Below, piece by piece: positions 8,079-17,500 of a DNA stretch of 64,000 nucleotides. The DNA is from an uncultured Pseudomonadota bacterium (GTDB lineage: Bacteria; Pseudomonadota; Gammaproteobacteria; Burkholderiales; Thiobacillaceae). The notes beneath the pieces are model-generated. The model had not been told where the DNA came from. It saw nothing but the letters and a program-made list of their open reading frames with translations, and searched no databases. The number at the start of each line of letters is the position of its first letter. Within the stretch, counting starts at the first letter, position 1. The stretch covers positions 54,569-118,568 of the forward strand of contig CAILNT010000112.1 in assembly GCA_903835655.1 (NCBI GenBank). The letters run 5' to 3'. A program made the position numbers and the translations under genes.

Positions 8079-9365
8079 ATGACTTCCCGCAACGACCAAC
8101 TCTTCCTGCAATCCCAGAAAGTCATTCCCGGCGGTGTAAATTCGCCGGTGCGCGCCTTCCGTTCGGTGGGCGGCACACCGCGCTTCTTCGCGAAAGGGCA
8201 GGGTAGCCGGGTCTGGGACGCGGATGGCAAGATCTATCTCGATTACGTCGGTTCCTGGGGACCGCTGATCCTGGGTCACGCCGACGCGGACGTGGTGCGC
8301 GCGGTCCAGGATACGGCCGCACTCGGCCTGTCTTTCGGCGCGCCCACGGAAATGGAATTGCGCATGGCGGAGAAACTGGTCGCCCTGTTGCCCAGCCTGG
8401 AGAAGTTGCGCCTGGTCAGCTCAGGTACCGAGGCCACCATGAGCGCGATCCGTCTGGCGCGCGGCTACACTGGCCGCTCCACGCTGGTCAAGTTCGAAGG
8501 CTGCTACCACGGTCATGCCGACAGCCTGCTGGTGAAGGCCGGCTCCGGTTTGCTCACCTTCGGCCAGCCCAGTTCCGCCGGCGTGCCCGCCGACTGTTCC
8601 GGCCACACCCTGGTGCTTGACTACAACGACATCGCCCAGGTGGACGCGCTGTTCGCCGCGAAGGGCGACGAGATCGCTTGCGTCATCGTCGAGGCGGTAG
8701 CCGGCAACATGAATCTCATCAAGCCTGAGCCCGGCTTCCTGGAAGCCTTGCGCGAGAACTGCACGAAACACGGCGCAGTGCTGATTTTCGATGAGGTCAT
8801 GACCGGCTTTCGCGTCGGCTTGGGGTGCGTTCAGGGCCTCTATGGCATCACCCCGGACCTGACCACCCTGGGCAAGGTGATCGGCGGTGGCTTGCCGGTG
8901 GGCGCCTTCGGGGGCCGCGCCGAGATCATGGATCAGTTGGCCCCTCTGGGCCCCGTCTACCAGGCCGGCACCTTGTCGGGCAACCCGGTGGCCGTGGCCG
9001 CGGGCCTGGCGACCCTGGAAAAGATTTCCGCGCCCGGCTTCTTCGAGACGCTCACTGCCAGGACGCAACGCCTGGTGGCCGGGCTCAACGCCGCCGCGCG
9101 CGACGCCGGCGTCCTCGCCTGCGCCGATTCGGTGGGCGGCATGTTCGGACTCTACTTCCGCGCCACGCCACCTGCTTCCTACGCGGAAGTCATGACCTCC
9201 GACCGCGAGGCGTTCAACCGTTTCTTCCACTTGATGCTGCACGAAGGCGTCTACCTCGCACCTTCCGCCTTCGAGGCCGGCTTCGTTTCCGCGGCGCACT
9301 CGGACGCCGACATCGACGCCACCGTGGCCGCCGCCGCCCGTTGCTTCGAGAAACTGGTGGATTAA
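8079..9365 (+). CDS. hemL: Glutamate-1-semialdehyde 2,1-aminomutase
   Basis: 428 residues, full length for HemL. It is a PLP enzyme that converts glutamate-1-semialdehyde to 5-aminolevulinate, the first tetrapyrrole-specific intermediate of the C5 pathway. The N-terminus has [17 protein letters not shown] and FAKGQGS, with [14 protein letters not shown] substrate binding ([16 protein letters not shown]), [11 protein letters not shown] holding the PLP-contacting Asp, and the Schiff-base lysine in [16 protein letters not shown]. The ATG follows TGAGGAATATCC. It ends five bases before the dsrS-like start. Confidence 0.96.
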   Translation: MTSRNDQLFLQSQKVIPGGVNSPVRAFRSVGGTPRFFAKGQGSRVWDADGKIYLDYVGSWGPLILGHADADVVRAVQDTAALGLSFGAPTEMELRMAEKLVALLPSLEKLRLVSSGTEATMSAIRLARGYTGRSTLVKFEGCYHGHADSLLVKAGSGLLTFGQPSSAGVPADCSGHTLVLDYNDIAQVDALFAAKGDEIACVIVEAVAGNMNLIKPEPGFLEALRENCTKHGAVLIFDEVMTGFRVGLGCVQGLYGITPDLTTLGKVIGGGLPVGAFGGRAEIMDQLAPLGPVYQAGTLSGNPVAVAAGLATLEKISAPGFFETLTARTQRLVAGLNAAARDAGVLACADSVGGMFGLYFRATPPASYAEVMTSDREAFNRFFHLMLHEGVYLAPSAFEAGFVSAAHSDADIDATVAAAARCFEKLVD

Positions 9366-9423
9366 CGGGCATGGTGAGCAAGCCGCCCGCGGGTGATGGA
9401 CGCACTGGCCATGCCCTTTCCCC
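9363..9423. repeat. Dispersed element, short copy a
   Basis: Starting at the last codon of hemL, TAACGGGCATGGTGAGCAAG continues with CCGCCCGCGGGTGATGGACG and then CACTGGCCATGCCCTTTCCC. It matches the start of the longer element at 18605-18790 almost base for base (TAACGAGCATGGCGAGCAAG, CCGCCCGCGCATGATGAACG). The arms GGCATGG/CCATGCC are inverted. This copy supplies the first codons of the next gene. Confidence 0.55.
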
Positions 9424-10432
9424 CGAGGACAGCTTTCGCCTGCAAGTCCTGCTGGCGCAGGATCTGAAGGCTGTGCGCATCGAGGAGTCGGAATCCAGCC
9501 CGGCGTTGTATGCGCTCACCGACCGGGGCGAGGCGCGCATTCCCCTCTCTCCCAACGTTCGCCTGGATAAATACCTGCGCCACCTGCGTGAACTGCTTTC
9601 CGGCCATGCCCTGGGTTCGCCCGGAGGTTATCCGGTGTTCCTGACGCGCTGGACCCGGCATGGCCAGATGGAAGGCTTGAACCTCGGCCGCTTGCTGCTG
9701 ACGGGAGAGCCCGAGGCCGTGGTGGCCGTGGTGCATTCCCCAGGCCTCTCCGATGAACTGGCACGCCACGCCTGGTGGGCCATGCCCTCCATCGAGAACG
9801 CGCGCCTGATGCTGCGCCGCGAGGCCGTGGCGCGGGGCAGCATGGGCCCGGTGCTGGCGGATTTCCTGGTCGAACACCTGCCCTTTCTGCAAGACGAACA
9901 CCTGGACATCATGGACACGGTCGTCGTGCTGCTGTATTCCGGCGTTCTCTCTGACGCGCAGCGCGCGGCCATCTGGCGTCGCGGCAAGCGGGTCAACACC
10001 CATTACGTGGGGTTTCTCGAAGTGGCGGGGTGGGATCGGCCGCAGCCCTTACCCCTGCCGCTGCCGGCGCGCGCCGCACCACCGATGGCGGCCGAAGAAG
10101 CCGCTGTCCTGGCTCGCGCCTTCACTGCCCAGGGCCAGACCTTTCTCACCGCCGCCGCCGAAATCCTGGAGCACCCGGAAACTCAGGAAGTGGTCAATCG
10201 CACGCTCGATGCCATCGGCCGCTATTTTCGCGCTGGCGCGGCCATCGGAGAGGGAAATGGCAGTGGGCTTGTCGGGCCCTTGGTCGCCGCGGTCGGGCTG
10301 GCGTCGGTGAACCATACACTGGTCGAACCCATCTTCGCCCGCAGCTCGGCCATCGGCTCCCTGATGCGGCGCAAGATCGCGCCCGTGGTGACGCCGCTCC
10401 TGGAAGACATCCGTCACCTGCTCGGGGGCTGA
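9371..10432 (+). CDS. dsrS: DsrS-like sulfur-metabolism protein
   Basis: 353 residues, soluble. I recognise the pattern LSPEDSFRLQVLLA, SGHALGSPGGYPVFLTRWTR, GEPEAVVAVVHSPGLSDELA and RHAWWAMPSIENARLMLRRE as that of DsrS, which sits at the end of the dsr (reverse dissimilatory sulfite reductase) cluster in some sulfur oxidisers; its biochemical role is unclear. The recognition is from memory of the family, so moderately sure. No other dsr gene is in the window. The first dozen residues (MVSKPPAGDGRTGHA) are encoded by a dispersed repeat, and no clear ribosome site precedes the ATG, so the real start may differ. It converges with the antiporter, with two bases between the genes. Confidence 0.6.
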   Translation: MVSKPPAGDGRTGHALSPEDSFRLQVLLAQDLKAVRIEESESSPALYALTDRGEARIPLSPNVRLDKYLRHLRELLSGHALGSPGGYPVFLTRWTRHGQMEGLNLGRLLLTGEPEAVVAVVHSPGLSDELARHAWWAMPSIENARLMLRREAVARGSMGPVLADFLVEHLPFLQDEHLDIMDTVVVLLYSGVLSDAQRAAIWRRGKRVNTHYVGFLEVAGWDRPQPLPLPLPARAAPPMAAEEAAVLARAFTAQGQTFLTAAAEILEHPETQEVVNRTLDAIGRYFRAGAAIGEGNGSGLVGPLVAAVGLASVNHTLVEPIFARSSAIGSLMRRKIAPVVTPLLEDIRHLLGG

Positions 10433-10434
10433 AC

Positions 10435-11673
10435 TTATCCCTCCACCAGCAGCCCCAGCCTGCGTGCCAGCCATAGCGTCGTGGGCGCCTGGATCAGGAT
10501 GGTCATGAGCACGGCCAGGAAGGTGACCGAGGCGATCATCTGGGCGCCGGGTGCTTTCATGCCTAGAAGGAGGCCGGCGAGAGCGGCCGGGATGACCCCG
10601 GTTTCACGGGTCCAGCACATGAACAGCAATTCCTCCTTGCTCCATTTGGCACGACGGTCGGGGCCCGCACAGAGGAACACGGCCAGAGGCCGGGCGACGA
10701 ACATCATCACCAGTACCACCGCGGCGCCACCCAACAGATACTGGTTCATCAAGGCGAAATCCACCTGAGCGCCCAGCAGCAGGAAGATGAACATGCGCAT
10801 GATGAGGGCGGTGGTGGAGACATATTCCTCCAGGCGCTCGCTCTCGTGTTCTTCCATCTTGAATCCGAAGAACGTCTTGTTGCCGATCACCATGCCGAAC
10901 ACGAACACCGCCATGAAGCCGCTGGCGTGCGCGCCATCCGCACCCATGTAGGCGCCGATGACCGCCATCAGGCTGACCAGGGGCGCGTATTCGGCGAGGA
11001 AATCCCATTTCTCGTGGGCGATCAGGAGTGCCGCGAGATAGCCTAGCGTGCCGCCCAGTACGATGCCCAGGCCTGCCTGCCAGAGCAGATCCTTGAGCGC
11101 AGTGGCGATGGAGAACTCGCCCGTGCCCATGGCCACGCCCAGAACCGCGAAAGTGGCAATGGCGCCCATGGCATCGTTGAATGCCGATTCGCTCATGACC
11201 GTCTGCGCCACCCGGTCGCGGATGGCTATCTGCTTGAATATGGGCACCAGGGTCGCCGGATCGGTGGACGCAAGCGACGCGCCCAGCAGGAGTGCCACGA
11301 TCAGCGGCACGCCGAGCAGATAGTGCGCGGCCAGGCCGGTGACCGCGCCCGTGATGACCACCCCGGCGGTGGCGATGACTGCAATGGTGATCCAGACTTC
11401 CTTGAGCACGTTGAAGCGCAGCGAGGCGCCGCCGTCGAACAGGATGTAGCAGGAACCGAAAATCAGGATGACCTGGTTCAGGGCGGAATCCGCCTTGACG
11501 TGGATCAGTCCCAAGGCGTCCGGCCCGAGGGCGAGCCCCACCAGGAGGAATAGCGCCACGTCGGGCACCTTGAGCTTCGACGCCAACAGGCCCGTGGCCG
11601 TGCCGATGGCCAGGATCAGACCGAACAGCAACAAGACATGCTTGGCAACTTCGACCGAACCGACGGCTTCCAT
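10435..11673 (-). CDS. CPA1-type sodium:proton antiporter
   Basis: 412 residues, almost entirely hydrophobic, about 12 membrane segments. It belongs to the monovalent cation:proton antiporter-1 group: GLALGPDALGLI near residue 48, YILFDGGASL near 80, and GASLASTDPATLVPIF and MSESAFNDAMGAIATFAVL in the ion-binding region, with TDPA and the FND aspartate. It probably exchanges cytoplasmic sodium or potassium for protons. It stands immediately upstream of, and divergent from, the Mrp-containing complex, which also handles sodium and protons. ATG at 11673 is the only start fitting the first helix. Confidence 0.88.
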   Translation of the reverse strand: MEAVGSVEVAKHVLLLFGLILAIGTATGLLASKLKVPDVALFLLVGLALGPDALGLIHVKADSALNQVILIFGSCYILFDGGASLRFNVLKEVWITIAVIATAGVVITGAVTGLAAHYLLGVPLIVALLLGASLASTDPATLVPIFKQIAIRDRVAQTVMSESAFNDAMGAIATFAVLGVAMGTGEFSIATALKDLLWQAGLGIVLGGTLGYLAALLIAHEKWDFLAEYAPLVSLMAVIGAYMGADGAHASGFMAVFVFGMVIGNKTFFGFKMEEHESERLEEYVSTTALIMRMFIFLLLGAQVDFALMNQYLLGGAAVVLVMMFVARPLAVFLCAGPDRRAKWSKEELLFMCWTRETGVIPAALAGLLLGMKAPGAQMIASVTFLAVLMTILIQAPTTLWLARRLGLLVEG

Positions 11674-11702
11674 GAATGACTTCCAGGGGTGAACTCGTTG
11701 AC

Positions 11703-11719
11703 GGCGGAGTTTATCCGCC
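11703..11719. repeat. Small hairpin in the antiporter leader
   Basis: GGCGGA and TCCGCC flank a five-base loop (GTTTA), about 30 bases upstream of the antiporter start. It could be an operator or leader structure; no further evidence. Confidence 0.3.
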
Positions 11720-11796
11720 TTGATCTACAGGCACGTGACGTTCTTCCCCGATGAAGAGCGTGCAAGGAGTATGCAAGCAAGGAGCCTCACCATCGT

Positions 11797-11828
11797 TATA
11801 GGGTATTGACCGTAGGTAAAATACTATA
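11797..11828. promoter_or_regulatory. Imperfect inverted repeat, possible activator site
   Basis: TATAGGGTATT (11797-11807) and AATACTATA (11820-11828) are near-inverted copies. The centre lies about 115 bases before the -24 element of the sigma-54 candidate, the usual distance for an enhancer-binding protein. This role is inferred from position only. Confidence 0.3.
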
Positions 11829-11927
11829 GTAATCAAGCCATGAGTCCTGTTACTCTGGGCGGCTGCGCGGGTATTCATCAATCCGTAACCTCCTCGCAGT
11901 AATATTCGCACTTCGTTGGAATGAGTG

Positions 11928-11943
11928 TGGCACGAAACGTGCT
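11928..11943 (+). promoter_or_regulatory. Candidate sigma-54 (-24/-12) promoter
   Basis: TGGCACG at 11928-11934 matches the -24 consensus exactly. Four bases later GTGCT matches the -12 element TTGCW in four of five positions, so the GG and GC dinucleotides are correctly spaced. It points toward the Mrp/complex I-like operon, 222 bases before its first start codon. If real, the operon needs RpoN and an enhancer-binding activator. Confidence 0.5.
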
Positions 11944-12164
11944 TATAACTCCGAGGGTGAATCCACCTTCTCCTGTCCATGCCTTTCCCGGTGTGTCCCG
12001 ATCTCGAGCCTGCACCCGGTTTTACCAACGGCTAAAATGAACGCTCTCTCCCTCCGCTCCCAGAAAACCATCGCACCGTTATCGCCCGGAGCGGCACTCA
12101 TGTTGGGCATTTTGGCGTGCTGCGATGCAGGGTTGGTCGCGGACGCACGATCCTTGAACACCCC

Positions 12165-12638
12165 ATGATTGCCCTGTTCGCGTCCCTGCTGCTGTTCTGG
12201 CTGCTGCTGAATGGTTCCCCGGCCGGCGATGTCGTGATGGTCGGTGTCGCCGCGTCCTTGTCGATTGCTTTCCTGTTTCGCGACGGTCTCGCGATCTTTG
12301 CCGAATGGCGTCCCCGTGCCCTTGCGACGACCGTGCGTTACTTCTTTTTCTTCCTCAAGGAATTGATCAAGGCGAACCTTAATGTGGCGAAAATCGTCCT
12401 GGCACCCTCCCTGCCGTTGACTCCGGGCTTCGTCAAGGTGCGTACCAGGCTGAAAAGCCGCATGGGGCGTCTGCTTCTCGCCAACTCTATCACCCTCACG
12501 CCGGGCACCCTCACGGTCGACATGGACGGCGAGTGGCTCTACATCCATTGGGTGTCGGTGGACTCCGCCGAGATCGCGGCCGCCACGGCCGCCATCGTCA
12601 CCGGTTTCGAGGAATATCTCGAGGTCATGTATGGTTGA
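12165..12638 (+). CDS. MrpE/MnhE-like subunit (MBS module)
   Basis: 157 residues with two or three N-terminal membrane helices (MIALFASLLLFWLLLNG) and a cytosolic tail. The signature LLLANSITLTPGTLTVDMDG near residue 105 is that of the Na+/H+ antiporter subunit E family, found in Mrp antiporters and in group 4 hydrogenase/MBS complexes. It structurally supports the ion-translocating module. I use the ATG at 12165; an upstream ATG at 12117 adds a charged, unconserved extension. First gene of the operon, overlapping subunit F by eight bases. Confidence 0.88.
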   Translation: MIALFASLLLFWLLLNGSPAGDVVMVGVAASLSIAFLFRDGLAIFAEWRPRALATTVRYFFFFLKELIKANLNVAKIVLAPSLPLTPGFVKVRTRLKSRMGRLLLANSITLTPGTLTVDMDGEWLYIHWVSVDSAEIAAATAAIVTGFEEYLEVMYG

Positions 12639-12891
12639 ACTCCTGGTTAATTGCGCGGCGATGCTCGCGGGGCTGGCTTTCCTGCTGGCACTCTATCGCT
12701 TCTTCAAGGGGCCCTCCGCCGCCGACCGCGTGGTCGCTTTCGATGTCCTGACCATCATCGCGATCACGGCCATCGTGCTGGTCGCCCTGACAGAACGGCG
12801 TGCCATCTATCTCGATGTGGCGCTGATCTACGCGCTGTTGTCCTTTCTCGGGGTCATCGTGGTCGCGCGCTATCTGGAGCGAGGCTTGTGA
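12631..12891 (+). CDS. MrpF/MnhF-like subunit
   Basis: 86 residues, three membrane helices. The segment RFFKGPSAADRVVAFDVLTI is typical of the subunit F family, followed by ALTERRAIYLDVALIYALL. It belongs to the E-F-G trio shared by Mrp antiporters and MBH/MBS complexes. Overlaps E at its start and G at its end (TGATG), suggesting translational coupling. Confidence 0.9.
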   Translation: MVELLVNCAAMLAGLAFLLALYRFFKGPSAADRVVAFDVLTIIAITAIVLVALTERRAIYLDVALIYALLSFLGVIVVARYLERGL

Positions 12892-13223
12892 TGGACTCTG
12901 TGCTCGGCCTGCTAGGCGGCCTCTTCCTGATCGCGGGCGCGGCCTTCCTGCTGCTGGGCGGCTTGGGGCTGGTGCGCATGCCGGATGTGTTCAACCGCAT
13001 CCAGGCAGGCACCAAGGCGACGACCCTGGGCACCCTGTTCGGCCTGGCGGGCGCGGCCTGTCTGCAACCCGATTGGGCGCTGAAGTTGATGCTGATCGGG
13101 TTGTTCATCCTGTTCACCAATCCGATCTCGTCGCAGGTTCTCGCCCGCGCGGCGCACCGCAGCCATGCCGAAAAGTCCGCGCTGACCGCGGTCGATCGGC
13201 TGGAAGACGACCAGGGAGCCTGA
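12891..13223 (+). CDS. MrpG/MnhG-like subunit
   Basis: 110 residues with three membrane helices. GGLGLVRMPDVFNRIQAGTK is the diagnostic subunit G motif, and LFILFTNPISSQVLARAAHR follows. The start overlaps the stop of F (TGATG), and the next gene begins two bases after its stop. In MBH/MBS complexes G packs beside E and F at the distal membrane arm. Confidence 0.92.
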   Translation: MDSVLGLLGGLFLIAGAAFLLLGGLGLVRMPDVFNRIQAGTKATTLGTLFGLAGAACLQPDWALKLMLIGLFILFTNPISSQVLARAAHRSHAEKSALTAVDRLEDDQGA

Positions 13224-13225
13224 GC

Positions 13226-13510
13226 ATGAGCCTGCTGCTGACCGCCATGACCTTCGTGCTCTGCATCGCCATGATCGTCGCCGCCCTGGTCTCCATCCTG
13301 GGGAGAAGCCTGCCCATCGCCATACTCGCCGCCGGACTGGTCAGCCTGGTCGCTTCAGTGCTGTTCGTCATCCTGGCGTCGCCCGATGTCGCCATGACCG
13401 AGGCGGCCATCGGCAGCGGGCTTTCCACCTTCCTGTTCTTCTTCGTGCTCGGCCGTGTCCGAGGTGGCGAACGGGATGGCGAGGACGAATCCGGGAGCGA
13501 ACATGGTTAA
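13226..13510 (+). CDS. DUF4040 / hydrogenase subunit D-like membrane protein
   Basis: 94 residues, three membrane helices. ILASPDVAMTEAAIGSGLST is the conserved helix of the DUF4040 family (MbhD/MbsD, equivalent to the C-terminal part of MrpA), with the buried glutamate in MTEAA that is thought to take part in ion movement. ATG at 13226 is preceded by GGGAG at a good distance. The presence of D as a separate gene, as in archaeal MBH/MBS and unlike fused MrpA, supports the MBS assignment. Confidence 0.85.
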   Translation: MSLLLTAMTFVLCIAMIVAALVSILGRSLPIAILAAGLVSLVASVLFVILASPDVAMTEAAIGSGLSTFLFFFVLGRVRGGERDGEDESGSEHG

Positions 13511-14204
13511 GCGTCTGGGCGCACTCCTGCTGCTGCTCGCCATTGGCGGCATCTTCACCAGCCTTCTGGTCGGCTATGTACCCGATACCGAGTTGAACGA
13601 CACCGCCCGGTACTACGCCTACCATACCGCCGCCGACATCGGTTCGGCCAACATCGTCACCGCCATCGTCATCACCTATCGCGGTCTGGATACACTGGGC
13701 GAAGTCACGGTGCTTTTTCTGGCGGCAGCCATACTCGGGCTGGTTCTGGCACGCGGCCGGCGCCAGGCACAGGCCAGAAGGGCATTGACCCCGGTGGGAG
13801 AATTGCTGACGACCGGCAGCCGTGTCCTCGTGCCACTCATCATGCTGCTGGGCGTCTATGTCTTCATCAATGGCCATCTGACGCCGGGCGGCGGCTTCCA
13901 GGGCGGTGCCGTCATCGCCTCGGGCGTGCTGTTGCTGCTTCTGGCCGGCCCGCGGAAACCGTTCGCCCACAGTCTGATTGCCGCGGTCGAGTCGCTCGCC
14001 GGGGTCTTCTATGTCGTGATCGGCCTGATGGGCCTGGTCCTGGCCGGCGGTTTCCTCGACAGCCGCGTCCTGCCCTTGGGCGTCCTGGGTGCGCTGTTCT
14101 CCGCCGGCACGATTCCGATCATCTATACGCTCATCGGCCTCAAGGTCGGTGCCGAATTCTCGGTGATGCTGTCCGATCTCGCCGAAACGGAGGAGCTGGG
14201 ATGA
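13503..14204 (+). CDS. Fused hydrogenase subunit E-like and MrpB/MnhB-like subunit
   Basis: 233 residues. The first 90 (LLAIGGIFTSLLVGYVP, then VTAIVITYRGLDTLGEVTVL) match the MbhE/MbsE type. The second half has GSRVLVPLIMLLGVYVFING and HLTPGGGFQGGAVIASGVLL, the MnhB/MbhF signature. In archaeal complexes these are two separate small subunits; here one reading frame carries both. About six membrane helices. ATG at 13503 overlaps the D-like gene by eight bases. The alternative upstream start at 13455 would lie deep inside the preceding gene. Confidence 0.85.
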   Translation: MVKRLGALLLLLAIGGIFTSLLVGYVPDTELNDTARYYAYHTAADIGSANIVTAIVITYRGLDTLGEVTVLFLAAAILGLVLARGRRQAQARRALTPVGELLTTGSRVLVPLIMLLGVYVFINGHLTPGGGFQGGAVIASGVLLLLLAGPRKPFAHSLIAAVESLAGVFYVVIGLMGLVLAGGFLDSRVLPLGVLGALFSAGTIPIIYTLIGLKVGAEFSVMLSDLAETEELG

Positions 14205-14557
14205 TCCACTTGGCAATGGCCACCGGTTTTCTCCTGATCCTGATCGGTTTTTATGGCGCGGTCAGCAACCGCAACATCCTGCGCATGATCGTCGCTTTCA
14301 CCATCGCCGACAGCGGTGTCAACCTGGTTATCGTCGCCATTGGCTACATGCCGGGCAGAACCGCGCCCATACTCGACGCCACCGTGAAGGCCGGCTACGC
14401 GGCCGCCCGCATCATCGACCCGGTGCCGCAGGCTCTGGTGCTCACCGCCATCGTCATCGGCGTCGGCGTGACCGCGCTGATGCTCGCCTACGCATATAAG
14501 CTCTACGAGAAGAAGCGCAGCCTCGATATCGCGAAGTTCACGGAACTGAGAGGCTGA
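14201..14557 (+). CDS. MrpC/MnhC (NuoK-like) subunit
   Basis: 118 residues, three membrane helices, related to NuoK of complex I. GFYGAVSNRNILRMIVAFTI and PVPQALVLTAIVIGVGVTAL are typical, the second being the PQALVLTAIVI motif shared by MnhC and NuoK. It overlaps the upstream gene by four bases (ATGA) and is followed after four bases by the double antiporter subunit. Confidence 0.92.
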   Translation: MIHLAMATGFLLILIGFYGAVSNRNILRMIVAFTIADSGVNLVIVAIGYMPGRTAPILDATVKAGYAAARIIDPVPQALVLTAIVIGVGVTALMLAYAYKLYEKKRSLDIAKFTELRG

Positions 14558-14561
14558 ACCC

Positions 14562-17500
14562 ATGCTGAGCCCGCTCTACCTCGTCGCGGCGGCCCTGGCC
14601 GCCTCCTTCACACTGGGCTTGCTGAATCCAAAGCGCAGCGGCGCCGCCTACGCGATTACCCTGGTGACGCTGGCCTTCATGGCCTGGGTACCCGCCGGCT
14701 GGCTCTGGGGCTTCATGGCCGAGGGCGCGCAGCCGGTCGAGATCTACACCGCCGGGGCCTTGCCACCCTATGCCATCAACCTGCGCATGGGCTTGGCCGA
14801 GGCGGCCATGACCCTACTGATCACCCTGACCGGCCTGCTCTCGGCGCTCTACCTGAAAGAGTCGCTGATCAAACTGGGGCATCGCGGCATGGCGGTGCTG
14901 ATGGTCGCCCTCATGGCCTTCTGCGGCATCGTTCTCACCCGCGACCTCTTCAACCTGTTCGTATTCTTCGAACTCGCCGCCATTTCTACCGCCGGGCTGA
15001 TCCTGCTTTCCGAGGACGAACGGGCATTGTCGGCGGGTTTCAAATACCTCATCGTTTCTCAGCTCGTCTCGACCTTTCTCCTGATCGGCATCCTCTTCGC
15101 CTACCACGCCAGCGGCACCCTCAACCTCGACACCATGGCCAGCGCGCGCCTGCCGCATGGCAGCGCGCCGAGTTTTGCACTGGCTTTCTTTCTGATGTTC
15201 ATCGCGCTGGTCACCGAGTTGAAGCCCTTCCCGGCCAACGGCTGGGCGCTGGACATCTACGAATCGGCGCATCCCGCCTACTCGGCCCTGTTCTCCGCGG
15301 CGGCGGCGACCGCCTCCCTCTACGCCGTCGACAAATTGCTGCTGGTTGGCGGCCCCGGCTGGTATCCGATGGCGACAGGCATCGGCATCACCACCTTCCT
15401 CGCCGCCAATCTCTTCGCCCTGCCGCAGGGCAATGACCGGCGCTTGCTGGGCTACTCGTCGCTGGCGCAGATCGGCTTGATCCTCGTGGTGCTGGGCCAG
15501 CGCGACCTCCTGGGCGAGGGCACCCCCTTCATCGCCTTCGGCCTGCTGGTATCGCACGCCGTGGCCAAGGCCGGGCTCTACTGGCTCTCCGGCCTGGTTG
15601 GTGGTCGCTCGCTTACCGATTGGGCAGCCCTGCGCGGTCGCCCCCTCCTTGTCTTCGCCTTCATCAGCTTCGTCGCCATGCTCACCAGCCTGCCACCCTT
15701 TCCCGGCTTCTACGCCAAGTGGGAATTGGTGCGCGTGCTCGCGGGCGAAGGCCGGCTGGCATTGCTGGCGCTGATCCTGATCGGGGCCTTGGTCGAGGCG
15801 GGCTATCTGTTCCGCTGGTTCGGCTACATGCTCAAACGCGAAGCGCCTGCCGAAGCCGTCAACGGCGAGCCGCACCAGGTCGTGCCGGTCTACGTCGCCG
15901 TGCTGGCCGGTTGGGTGCTGGGCTACTTTTGGGGTGAGCTGTCCGGGGTGGGGCTGGGTCACCACAACCTGCTCCTGTCCCTGCCGCTCGCGTTCGCGCT
16001 TGGTTTCCTGCTGCTCGACTGGCTGCCCGCCTGGGTGAAGAACACGCTGGCGATCACCGGCATGGTCGCGTTCTTTTTCCTGACCTACGCGGAATATGAC
16101 CCTCTGCGGCTGATCTTCGCCCTCATCTTCCTCATCGGCGGCGCGATCACCCTGCTCGCCAGCTACGATGCCCATGGCCGCCGTATCGGCTTCTATCCGG
16201 CGGCGATGCTGATGTATGCCGGCATGGTGATGCTGGTCCGCGCCAACGATTCCTTCGAATTCTTCGCCGCCTGGGAGTTGCTGACGCTCGGCTCTTACTT
16301 TCTCATCCTGCGCGGCAAGCATTCCGAGCCGCACGCACTCTCCTACATCCTCTTCTCGCTGGGCGGCGCTTTCCTGATACTCGCGGGCTTTGCCCTCGCC
16401 GCGGGGGGCGCGGCGCAGTTCCCGATCACCGCGCTCGGCCAGGTTGCACCCGCCGTCGCACCCTGGGTGTTCCTCCTGCTCGCCACCGGATTCATGACCA
16501 AGACCGCCGCCATCGGTCTGCACATCTGGCTTCCAGGCGCGCACGCCGAGGCCGAGACTGACGTCTCGCCCATGGTTTCCGGCATTTTGCTCAAGGCGGG
16601 GTTGTTCGGCCTGTTCGTCCTGCTCATGGCCATGGGCAAGCAACGGCTCTACGGTGTCGAACTCACCCATGTCCTGCTCTGGGTCGCCGCGTTCACCGCC
16701 CTGCTGGGCAACCTGATGGCGGTCTTCCAGGAAGACGCCAAGCGCCTGCTCGCCTATTCCTCTATCGGCCAGATGGGCTATGCCCTGTTCGGCCTGGCCT
16801 TGATGAACCATCTCGGCTGGTTGATGGCCCTGATGTTCGTGATCAACCACTACATCTACAAGTCCATGCTGTTTCTCTCTGTCGGCGGCGTCGCCAAGCG
16901 CACCGGGACTCGCGAGATGTACCGCATGGGCGGCCTGATCCGGCTGATGCCACTGTCCTTCATCGCCGTGCTCATCGGCATCATCGCCATCTCGGGCGTG
17001 CCGCCCTTGTCGGGTTTCGGTGGCCGCTGGATCTTTTACAACGCCATCCTGGCCTCGGACTATCGCTTGCCCATGGTCATCCTCTTCCTGGCTGGGCCGG
17101 TCGCCTTCCTCTACCTGTTCCGCCTGATCCACAGCATCTTCCTGGGCCAGTTGAAGGACGAGTTGCGGCGAGTGAAAGAGGCGCCGTTCTGGATCGCCCT
17201 GCCGCAGATGCTCTATGTCGGCCTGCTGCTGGCCTTCGCCCTGGCCCCGGGTCTGGCCCTGCGTCGGGTCGATACCTACCTCAATCTGTTCTTCCCCGAG
17301 GGCGGCCTGCATTGGGAGGGCTTCGAGATCACCAGCGACTACGGGTACTGGAACCCCGTCGCCATCATGATCGTGGTCGCCGTCATCTTTGTCTCGCTCT
17401 TCGCCTGGCTCCTGTTCGTCAACCGCCGCGCGCAGAAGGTCAAGCAGTTCAACATCGTCTTTTCCGCCGAGCGCCCGTTCCGGCCGGAAACCACCCATTT

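Larger units (their letters stand above)
11674..12164. other. 491-base non-coding region upstream of the Mrp/complex I-like operon
   Basis: No convincing gene lies here; the local ORFs lack homology and codon bias. AT-rich patches occur near 11795-11850 and 11900-11950. It contains the leader of the divergent antiporter, an inverted repeat at 11797-11828 and a sigma-54 promoter candidate at 11928-11943, described separately. Confidence 0.6.

Noticed and set aside
11711..12028. 105-codon ORF on the minus strand
   Set aside because: No recognisable motif, poor codon bias, and it covers the sigma-54 candidate and the AT-rich control region.
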